Positions 1 through 5,380 of a DNA stretch of 5,680 nucleotides are shown in pieces. Numbering within the stretch: position 1 is the first letter of the stretch; each line of letters begins with the position of its first letter. This DNA is from CAZPZZ01 sp964591245. Lineage in GTDB: Bacteria > Acidobacteriota > Vicinamibacteria > Vicinamibacterales > UBA8438. The notes under the pieces are model-generated. The model worked only from the letters and a program-made list of their open reading frames with translations. It was not told the DNA's origin and searched no databases. The position numbers were made by a program, and so were the translations under genes. The DNA lies in the NCBI GenBank assembly GCA_964591245.1, contig CAZPZZ010000208.1, positions 1 to 5,680 on the forward strand, in the 5' to 3' direction.

Positions 1-43
1 AACGACGTTCTCGTAATTCGCTCACCCCTCCAGAGAGAAGACC
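1..43 (+). other. Out-of-frame upstream coding remnant of the NtrC-type regulator
   Basis: Read from base 1, this stretch gives NDVLVIRSPLQRE. That resembles the AAA+ segment LNVxxIRxPPLRER which lies directly before REEIPALxxHFL in NtrC-family activators. The REEIPALIRHFL part is present, but in the next frame (from 44). The frame of the downstream gene has a TAA at 14-16, and the base-1 frame stops at a TGA at 133-135. One extra base in the C-rich run near 26-31 would reconcile the frames. This is either a real frameshift, making the gene a pseudogene, or a sequencing error. The family comparison is from memory. Confidence 0.55.
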
Positions 44-538
44 GTGCGTCGCGAAGAAATACCGGCACTGATTCGTCATTTCCTCCAGCGCTACGGCGAC
101 GAAATGAACCGGAGGAATGTGAAACTTGCCCCTGAGACACAGAACTGCCTGCTCGTCTACGATTGGCCAGGCAACGTCCGTCAACTCGGCAACCAGATTC
201 GGCGCATCGTAGCCATGGCTGAACCAGGAGAAATAATTCATCCTCATCAGCTATCTGCAGAGGTTCTCGTCGCTCACAACCAGCGGGCTCCACAAACAAA
301 CTCAGAGCGGGAATCCATCGCGAACACGCCAGCCCGCCGCGAACACATGACCATCCGTCTCGACCAAACGCTGGTATCAGCAATGGAACAACTGGAACGC
401 ACCATGATCAACCACGCAATTTATGAAACGGAGGGCAGGCTCAGCGCCGCCGCAAATCGCCTAGGATTATCGCGTAAAGGCTTGTTCCTCAAACGTCGCC
501 GCCTAGGCATCGGGACCGGTTCGGCCACAGAGCGTTGA
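44..538 (+). CDS. C-terminal part of sigma-54-dependent NtrC/Fis-family transcriptional regulator (5' truncated, probably frameshifted)
   Basis: This is the tail of an enhancer-binding activator that uses an AAA+ ATPase to open sigma-54 promoters. Residues 1-15 (REEIPALIRHFL) and about 36-50 (YDWPGNVRQL, the conserved GNVR sensor-II element) are the end of the AAA+ domain. Residues 115-157 form a Fis-type helix-turn-helix (LERTMINHAIYETEGRLSAA through LSRKGLFLKRRRLGI). The Walker A, Walker B and GAFTGA parts and any sensory domain would lie upstream, outside the window. The nominal start is GTG at 44, but it lies inside the AAA+ domain, so it is not the natural start. As it stands this frame could make only a DNA-binding fragment without ATPase activity. 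The TGA is 71 bases before the nhaC-like gene on the same strand, which permits but does not prove a regulatory link. The family is secure; whether the gene is intact is not. Confidence 0.85.
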   Translation: MRREEIPALIRHFLQRYGDEMNRRNVKLAPETQNCLLVYDWPGNVRQLGNQIRRIVAMAEPGEIIHPHQLSAEVLVAHNQRAPQTNSERESIANTPARREHMTIRLDQTLVSAMEQLERTMINHAIYETEGRLSAAANRLGLSRKGLFLKRRRLGIGTGSATER

Positions 539-565
539 CGGGCCGGCGCACTGGCGGTGCCCGCG

Positions 566-574
566 TGCTACCAT
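566..574 (+). promoter_or_regulatory. Possible extended -10 promoter element upstream of the nhaC-like gene
   Basis: The sequence TGCTACCAT fits TG-n-TAnnnT, an extended -10 for the housekeeping sigma factor. It sits 35 bases before the ATG at 610. No good -35 lies 16-18 bases upstream: TTGACG at 535-540 is too far, with a 28-base spacer. If it is used, transcription would start near 581 and give a leader of about 30 bases. Confidence 0.3.
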
Positions 575-609
575 CGGGCACCGCTTGACCAGACCTGCGT
601 CGTCTCTCG

Positions 610-2097
610 ATGCCCAACCAGGACGCCACACTTCGCCCCGTCACCGCCAGCCAGGCACTCATCCCTATTGGTTTGCTGGTCGGCTTACTGGCCGCTTCCG
701 TCTCGCTCTTCGGTGACGAATCCTCCAGTGGACCAAATCAGATCGCGCTCATCCTGTCCGCCGCCGCGGCGGCGGTAATCGGCATCCGCAACGGACATTC
801 CTGGCGCGCCATAGAACAGGGGATCAGCACCGGCATTGCCGTATCGATGAGCGCGCTGCTGATCCTCCTGATGGTGGGGGCTCTCATCGGCACATGGATT
901 CTCGCGGGGATCGTACCGACGATGATCTACTACGGTCTCGCGGTGCTCGCGCCATCGATGTTCTACGCGACGGCCTGCATCATCTGCGCGTTGGTCTCGC
1001 TGGCCACCGGGAGTTCGTGGACCACGGCCGGCACGATCGGTATCGCACTCATCGGCATTGCTACGGCGCAAGGGCTCCATCTCGGACTCGCGGCGGGAGC
1101 CATCATCTCCGGTGCTTACTTCGGCGACAAGATGTCGGCGCTTTCTGATACCACCAACCTCGCCCCGGCTATCGCCGGCACTGACCTGTTCGCACATATC
1201 CGGCACATGATCTGGACCACGGGGCCCAGTATTGCGGTGGCACTCACGCTCTTCGGTATAGCCGGCCTCCTGGTGCCCACACCGTCTTCCACCGATGATC
1301 TCCAGATCATCGTGGCGGCCCTGGAACGTCAGTTCAACATCGGTCCGCACCTGCTCATTCCCGTGGGGTTGGTACTGATACTGGTCATCCGGCGGGTACC
1401 CGCATTTCCCGCGCTACTGATCGGCGCCCTCGTCGGCGCCGCCTTTGCAGCCCTCTTTCAACCCGATACGGTGATCCGGTTTGTCGGGGATGCCAATCTG
1501 TCACGCCCCCTCGCCATCATCAAAGGCTGCTGGATGGCATTATTCGGGGGCTTCTCGCTGAACTCTGGCAATGCGGCGCTCGACGACCTGCTCAGCCGGG
1601 GAGGCATGGCCGGCATGCTCATGACGGTGTGGCTCATCATGGCCGCCATGATGTTCGGTGCGGTCATGGAGACGACGGGATTGCTTGAAACTCTGGCCCG
1701 GCGCATCCTCGCCCTCGTGCGGGGGGCCGGCAGCCTGATTTCCGCGACCCTGCTCACCTCATTCGCAACCAACGTGTTTGCGTCAGACCAATACATCAGT
1801 ATCGTGCTGCCGGGACGCATGTTTCGCTCCGAGTACGCGCGGCAGGGGCTCGACCCCAAGAATCTTTCGCGGACCCTCGAAGACGGAGGCACCATTACTT
1901 CGGTGTTGATTCCGTGGAATACGTGCGGTGCCTACATGGCCAGCACCCTGGGCGTGGCCACCCTGACCTATGCTCCATTCTGCTTCTTCAACATCATCAA
2001 TCCACTCGTCGCCGCCGTCTACGGTTGGGCAAACATCTCACTGGCGACCCAGCCAGCAGCAGCTCCCGCCCGGCCTCCGGGAAACACCACCGACTGA
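610..2097 (+). CDS. nhaC: NhaC-family Na+/H+ antiporter
   Basis: This is an inner-membrane secondary transporter expected to exchange cytoplasmic Na+ for external H+, helping pH and sodium homeostasis. At 495 residues it is normal for the NhaC family (TC 2.A.35). It is highly hydrophobic throughout, with roughly 11-12 likely membrane segments. Family hallmarks are GSSWTTAGT (about 134-142), GAYFGDKMSALSDTTNLA (168-185), SDQYISIVLPGRMF (392-405) and LEDGGTITSVLIPWNTCGAY (423-442), which carry the conserved Asp, Ser and Thr residues of the transport core. The C-terminal tail (480-495) is short, Pro/Ala-rich and probably cytoplasmic. ATG at 610 is chosen because a short polar N-terminus then leads into the first membrane helix; no Shine-Dalgarno is visible before it. 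Some relatives exchange other solutes, such as malate/lactate in MleN, so the substrate is inferred. Confidence 0.92.
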   Translation: MPNQDATLRPVTASQALIPIGLLVGLLAASVSLFGDESSSGPNQIALILSAAAAAVIGIRNGHSWRAIEQGISTGIAVSMSALLILLMVGALIGTWILAGIVPTMIYYGLAVLAPSMFYATACIICALVSLATGSSWTTAGTIGIALIGIATAQGLHLGLAAGAIISGAYFGDKMSALSDTTNLAPAIAGTDLFAHIRHMIWTTGPSIAVALTLFGIAGLLVPTPSSTDDLQIIVAALERQFNIGPHLLIPVGLVLILVIRRVPAFPALLIGALVGAAFAALFQPDTVIRFVGDANLSRPLAIIKGCWMALFGGFSLNSGNAALDDLLSRGGMAGMLMTVWLIMAAMMFGAVMETTGLLETLARRILALVRGAGSLISATLLTSFATNVFASDQYISIVLPGRMFRSEYARQGLDPKNLSRTLEDGGTITSVLIPWNTCGAYMASTLGVATLTYAPFCFFNIINPLVAAVYGWANISLATQPAAAPARPPGNTTD

Positions 2098-2115
2098 TCA
2101 CATCTTGAGGGTCCG

Positions 2116-2124
2116 TGCCATACT
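2116..2124 (+). promoter_or_regulatory. Possible extended -10 promoter element for the MFS transporter gene
   Basis: TGCCATACT fits TG-n-(C/T)AnnnT and lies 19 bases after the nhaC-like stop codon and 94 bases before the MFS start. TTGAGG at 2105-2110 is too close to serve as its -35. The resemblance to the element at 566-574 is the main support. If it is used, the transcript would contain the hairpin at 2148-2175 in its leader. Confidence 0.25.
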
Positions 2125-2147
2125 GATGGTTTGTCAGATGACCTTCG

Positions 2148-2175
2148 CACGCGTCGGCATCACAATGCGCGCGTG
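2148..2175 (+). other. Imperfect hairpin between the nhaC-like and MFS genes
   Basis: CACGCG (2148-2153) pairs with CGCGTG (2170-2175), and inside it GCAT (2157-2160) pairs with ATGC (2165-2168) around a CACA loop. A small asymmetric internal loop separates the two stems (3 bases on one side, 1 on the other). The sequence after it is AATTTA, not a clear T-run. It could be a weak terminator for the upstream gene or a structured part of the MFS leader. Confidence 0.35.
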
Positions 2176-2218
2176 AATTTACAGGGCTGCACAAGCATCA
2201 CTCGTCCGACTTCGCACC

Positions 2219-3508
2219 ATGGGACCGACCAGACGCACACGGCAGGCGGGGATGCTTTTCATCTTCGTGACCTTGTTCATCGATATTCTCGGTATCGGCA
2301 TCGTCATCCCGATTCTGCCTGAACTGGTAGGTCACCTGCTGCCAGGAGACGCCGCCCAAACCGCCCGCTACTACGGCGTCATCATCGCCGTCTATGCGTT
2401 CATGCAATTCCTGTGCGCCCCCGTGCTGGGCGCGCTGTCCGACCGTTTCGGCCGCCGCCCGATCCTGCTCGTGTCCATCTTCGGGCTCGGGGTGGATTAT
2501 CTGATTCAAGCCTGGGCTCCCACGATCGGATGGCTCTTTCTCGGACGGTTCCTCGCCGGCATCATGGGGGCCAGCATCACCACGGCCAACGCGTATATCG
2601 CGGACGTGTCCACGCCAGAGACCCGCGCCAGAAACTACGGGTTCGTGGGGGCCGCGTTTGGCCTGGGCTTCATCTTTGGGCCCGCTCTCGGCGGCCTGCT
2701 AGGAACTATTGATCTCCGCCTGCCGTTCTTCGCTGCGGCCGGTCTGTCGCTCCTCAACTGGTGCTACGGGCTTTTCGTGCTGCCCGAATCCCTGGCCGTC
2801 GAACACCGGAGTACCGTGTCGTGGCGAAAAATGAACCCGCTCGGCAGTCTCCGGCGGTTGCGCGCCCATCCGCTTGTGGCAGGACTCGCCATTGCCTTCG
2901 TCTTCTCGTCGCTCGCGCAGCGCGGACTTGAGAACGTCTGGGTGCTTCACGGCCGGTATCGCTATGGATGGGATGCACAGACCAACGGCCTGACGCTCGC
3001 CCTGGTCGGGGTCATGGCAGTGCTCGTGCAGGGTTTCCTGATCAAACCGATAGTCGCACGAATCGGTGAGCGCCGCGCGATCATGCTCGGCCTAGGGGTC
3101 TCGGTTCTCGCCTTCATGGGTTATGGGCTGGCGTCGCAAGGTTGGATGACCTGGGTCCTGATCGTCTTTGGCTCGATCGCCGGCGTCGCAATGCCGGCGA
3201 TCCAGGGACTGGTGGCCGGTTCTGTCAGCCCCTCCGAGCAAGGCAAGATTCAAGGTGCATTGACCGCCATTACCAGTTTGACGGCTATATTCTCACCATT
3301 AATCTTCACAGCCGGGCTCTTCAGTTTTTTCACCTCCGCAACGGCTCCAATCACGTTACCAGGCGCCCCGTTCTTTCTCGGTTCACTCCTATTCGGCGTA
3401 TCCCTGGTCGTCGTGCTCCGTCTGTTCCGCCGACTACCGGACGAAAGCCCGGGCAACCGCCCGATGGACGCCGCGGGTTCCGGGGCAGCAACGGCTCCCG
3501 ATTCCTAG
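2219..3508 (+). CDS. TetA-like (TCR/Tet family) major-facilitator efflux transporter
   Basis: This 429-residue protein has a 12-helix MFS layout and probably exports a small molecule in exchange for protons. Visible MFS signatures are the TM1 Asp in LFIDILGIGIVIPILPEL (Asp22), motif A GALSDRFGRRP (71-81), an Asp in TM3 (VDYLIQAW, Asp93), LGRFLAGIMGAS (108-119, motif B Arg110) and the drug:H+ antiporter motif C region GFVGAAFGLGFIFGPALGG (141-159). The C-terminal half keeps TetA-like blocks such as YGWDAQTNGL, GERRAIMLGLG and MPAIQGLVAGSVSPSEQGKIQG. Against remembered TetA(B), the TM8 His257 position is Ala267 and the TM9 Asp285 position is Ser295, so tetracycline is an unlikely substrate. ATG at 2219 gives the usual short charged N-terminus; a second ATG at residue 12 is possible. 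No Shine-Dalgarno is visible. The family is firm; the substrate is unknown. Confidence 0.94.
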   Translation: MGPTRRTRQAGMLFIFVTLFIDILGIGIVIPILPELVGHLLPGDAAQTARYYGVIIAVYAFMQFLCAPVLGALSDRFGRRPILLVSIFGLGVDYLIQAWAPTIGWLFLGRFLAGIMGASITTANAYIADVSTPETRARNYGFVGAAFGLGFIFGPALGGLLGTIDLRLPFFAAAGLSLLNWCYGLFVLPESLAVEHRSTVSWRKMNPLGSLRRLRAHPLVAGLAIAFVFSSLAQRGLENVWVLHGRYRYGWDAQTNGLTLALVGVMAVLVQGFLIKPIVARIGERRAIMLGLGVSVLAFMGYGLASQGWMTWVLIVFGSIAGVAMPAIQGLVAGSVSPSEQGKIQGALTAITSLTAIFSPLIFTAGLFSFFTSATAPITLPGAPFFLGSLLFGVSLVVVLRLFRRLPDESPGNRPMDAAGSGAATAPDS

Positions 3509-3547
3509 TCTCCTCCGCGGCTACCAACTTCAGGATCGGTTAGAACC

Positions 3548-3572
3548 GCGCGCCCGAACTGGCGCGCTATTT
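3548..3572 (+). terminator. Probable intrinsic terminator after the MFS gene
   Basis: GCGCGCC (3548-3554) and GGCGCGC (3561-3567) form a perfect 7-base-pair stem with a six-base CGAACT loop. TATTT follows directly. It starts 40 bases after the MFS stop codon. The stem is strong but the T-run is short, so efficiency is uncertain. Confidence 0.6.
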
Positions 3573-3741
3573 CCGTCATTGCAGTCAAAAATTGTCATGA
3601 TGGTTTGCGTCAATGGCATGCGACCATCTATTCATCTATAGCATCAGCAACTTAACCAAATACAGATAAATATATAAATAAAGATTTATAGACCTGCAAT
3701 GCATTAAACAATCCTAAATATGCCAATAATTTGACAATACA
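3573..3741. promoter_or_regulatory. AT-rich intergenic leader upstream of the pilin-like gene
   Basis: From about 3590 the composition turns sharply AT-rich (for example ATAAATATATAAATAAAG at 3666-3683), while the flanking genes are GC-rich. No open reading frame of note lies here. It contains a short inverted repeat GATGGT/ACCATC (3599-3604 and 3623-3628), several TATAAT-like hexamers and a perfect TTGACA at 3731-3736. That TTGACA is only 5 bases before the pilin ATG, so it cannot be the -35 for a normal transcript of that gene. A promoter somewhere in this stretch is likely, but I cannot choose one. No sigma-54 -24/-12 element was found. Confidence 0.45.
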
Positions 3742-4269
3742 ATGTATAGTCCATCGAATAGGGGATTCACACTGGTCGAGCTACTGGTGGGCGTCGCGAT
3801 CATTGTCCTGATCGCGGCAATCGCCATCCCCGTCTTGACGCGGGCTCGGGCGTATTCGTACGAAGCATCGGCTCTGGGATCGCTACGAAGTATCAATGCG
3901 GCACAATCCGCCTACGCCTCCAGTTGCGGCGCCGGCTTCTACGCCCCCAGTCTCACTAGCCTCGCCACTCCACCCACCAACGGGGGAGGAGACACCTTCG
4001 TGAGTCCTGATCTCGGGACCGACCCAGCCTTCAAGAGCACCTACACCTTCACGCTGACGCCAGGATTAGCTGCGTCGGGTGGTCCGGCTTCGTGCAACGG
4101 CGTGCCCCAGGGCGCCAGTGTTGAAACCTACTTCGTCGCAGCCACACCACCTCTGACCATCAGCGTCCGCCACTTCGGCACCAATCAAGCCGGCACCATC
4201 TATAGCGCATTCACGGCTGTTGCAGTCACCCAAACCGGAGTCCCAGACGGCGCTGACCCGATTCAATAA
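3742..4269 (+). CDS. Type IV pilin-like / pseudopilin protein with prepilin cleavage-methylation site
   Basis: This is a 175-residue secreted pilus or pseudopilus subunit. The leader MYSPSNRG is followed by FTLVELL. Prepilin peptidase should cut after Gly8, leaving N-methyl-Phe at position 1 of the mature protein and the conserved Glu at position 5. Residues 9-32 form the hydrophobic helix, which continues into an amphipathic stretch (ARAYSYEASALGSLRSINAA). The globular part has two cysteines, Cys62 in SSCGAGFY and Cys118 in PASCNGV, which may form a disulfide. It ends in a block containing FGTNQAGTIYSAF. ATG at 3742 is the only start between an in-frame TAA (3727-3729) and the cleavage site, so the start is secure despite the lack of a Shine-Dalgarno. 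From memory the mature domain resembles short pilins of Acidobacteriota. No pilus assembly genes are in the window, so its machine (type IV pilus or type II-like system) is unknown. Confidence 0.9.
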   Translation: MYSPSNRGFTLVELLVGVAIIVLIAAIAIPVLTRARAYSYEASALGSLRSINAAQSAYASSCGAGFYAPSLTSLATPPTNGGGDTFVSPDLGTDPAFKSTYTFTLTPGLAASGGPASCNGVPQGASVETYFVAATPPLTISVRHFGTNQAGTIYSAFTAVAVTQTGVPDGADPIQ

Positions 4270-4376
4270 CCCTGATGGGTCTGGTTCAAATGCAACGACT
4301 GCAGTTCATTCCGCCACTATCCGGGTGGAAGCCCGCACCGCTTGCAAGTCACGCAGCGGCCTGAAAAGATCGGCCG
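4270..4376 (+). other. Intergenic gap between pilin and PAP2 genes, with an in-frame 24-codon mini-ORF
   Basis: This gap of 107 bases has no strong terminator; I see only 4-base-pair hairpins. It contains ATG at 4290 reading 24 codons to a TGA at 4362-4364 (MQRLQFIPPLSGWKPAPLAS plus four residues), in the same frame as the PAP2 gene that starts 12 bases later. It could be chance, a leader peptide or a stop-interrupted N-terminal extension. Confidence 0.25.
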
Positions 4377-5195
4377 GTGCGAGTATCCGACTGGATCGTC
4401 AGCGGCTTCTTTGCCTACCTCGTCGTGCTGGCACGGATGCTACCGCTGTCGGCGCGCCACCGTACCCGTGTACTCCTGATCGGGATGGTCTCCGTCGGTG
4501 TCGTCGTCGTCTTGTCCCAGCTCAGGCTGCAACTTTCCATGCGGGTAACAAGGGACTGGATCCCGGCGGTCCTCTTGCTACAGGGATACTGGACCTGCGG
4601 GCTGTTCTTCCGGTCCCCGATGCTCGCCCTCGAGGAACGCCTCCTCCGTATGGACCAATGGCTCCTCAGCCGGGCGGCCCTCGAGTCCCTGATCCGTCGC
4701 GGCCCGCGGCTGCTGCTGGAACTCCTCGAACTGGCCTATCTCTGTGCCTACCCCTTTGTGCCGATCGCGTACGGCCTGGTCACCCTGGCCGGCACTGCTG
4801 GTGAGGTCGACACCGATCGTTTTTGGACGTGTGTGTTGTTAGCTTCGTTCGGGTGCTACGGGGTACTTCCGTGGATCCAGACTCGCCCCCCTCGAAGCCT
4901 CGAGCCATTCCCGCCCCTCGACCAACGGCACCTGCTCTTCCGACGAGTCAACAATCGCGTGCTGAGCTACATGTCCGTGGAAGTCAACACCGTTCCCAGT
5001 GGCCACACCGCCACGACCCTCGCCGCGGCCCTGGCGGCCGGGAGCTTTGTGCCCACACTGCTTCCGTGGCTGATCGCGTTCGCGCTCACGGTCGCCGTCG
5101 CAACCGTCGTCGGCCGCTATCACTACAGCCTCGATACGCTGCTCGGGCTTGGCGTAGGAGTCGCGTCGTGGACGCTCACCAACGCACTCGTCTAA
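4377..5195 (+). CDS. PAP2-family integral membrane phosphatase
   Basis: This 272-residue membrane protein belongs to the type 2 phosphatidic-acid phosphatase superfamily, whose members hydrolyse lipid phosphates or pyrophosphates such as phosphatidate or undecaprenyl pyrophosphate. The catalytic motifs sit at the C-terminal end: TRPPR (169-173) as a form of motif 1, VPSGHT (206-211) as motif 2 with His210, and VGRYHYSLD (245-253) as motif 3 with nucleophile-type His249 and Asp253. The Arg six residues before the motif 3 His in the canonical SRxxxxxH form is Thr243 here; Arg247 in RYH may replace it. About six membrane segments are visible, plus a charged Arg/Leu/Glu-rich region at about 84-118. 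GTG at 4377 is the first possible start after the in-frame TGA at 4362-4364, with only a weak AAAAGA upstream. The substrate cannot be read from the sequence. Confidence 0.88.
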   Translation: MRVSDWIVSGFFAYLVVLARMLPLSARHRTRVLLIGMVSVGVVVVLSQLRLQLSMRVTRDWIPAVLLLQGYWTCGLFFRSPMLALEERLLRMDQWLLSRAALESLIRRGPRLLLELLELAYLCAYPFVPIAYGLVTLAGTAGEVDTDRFWTCVLLASFGCYGVLPWIQTRPPRSLEPFPPLDQRHLLFRRVNNRVLSYMSVEVNTVPSGHTATTLAAALAAGSFVPTLLPWLIAFALTVAVATVVGRYHYSLDTLLGLGVGVASWTLTNALV

Positions 5196-5220
5196 CACGC
5201 AGGTGTCGCGTGGTCTTTCC
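5196..5220 (+). terminator. Weak candidate terminator after the PAP2 gene
   Basis: CACGC (5196-5200) and GCGTG (5208-5212) form a five-base-pair stem with a seven-base loop, followed by GTCTTTCC. It begins immediately after the PAP2 stop codon. The stem is short and the T-run is interrupted, so this is tentative. Confidence 0.3.
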
Positions 5221-5380
5221 TTAGAAGTACAGCGGCACTCGAGGACGGTCGCCCTGATTCCTCAGCGCCAGGAGCGGAGATCAGACCTAACAACATCATG
5301 CAGGCGCGAGCGTCTACCCACGGGGCAAGGACAGAGACAGTCAACCGGTGAGCCGGGGCCAGGCCAATTCCCCCGGGGTG
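5221..5380. other. Convergent intergenic region
   Basis: This stretch lies between the ends of the PAP2 gene (plus) and the partial gene on the minus strand. I see no convincing coding sequence. CCGGGG (5353-5358) and CCCCGG (5371-5376) could form a hairpin with a 12-base loop just beyond the minus-strand stop codon. It lacks a T-run on either strand, so a terminator role is only possible. Confidence 0.35.

Noticed and set aside
552..569. Sigma-54-like TGGC...TGCT pattern before the nhaC-like gene, next to an NtrC-type regulator
   Set aside because: GG at 553-554 and GC at 567-568 are separated by 12 bases, while -24/-12 promoters require 10. The match is therefore not credible.
758..775. 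Perfect 18-base GC-only palindrome built of CCG/CGG triplets
   Set aside because: It lies inside the nhaC-like gene and encodes a run of alanines (about residues 51-55) in a membrane helix region. GC-rich Ala codons explain it without a regulatory role.
685..1350. Long minus-strand open frame of 221 codons opposite the nhaC-like gene
   Set aside because: The translation is rich in Arg, Asp, Gly and His with no fold-like pattern. It is the usual antisense shadow of a GC-rich membrane protein gene.
4243..4284. CCAGAC/GTCTGG inverted repeat around the pilin stop codon
   Set aside because: The arms are 6 bases with a loop of about 30 bases and no T-run follows. It is too weak to call a terminator.
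4220..4804. Plus-strand open frame of 194 codons overlapping the pilin end and PAP2 start
   Set aside because: The product is rich in Pro, Arg and Gly and overlaps two well-supported genes in another frame. It has no recognisable motif.
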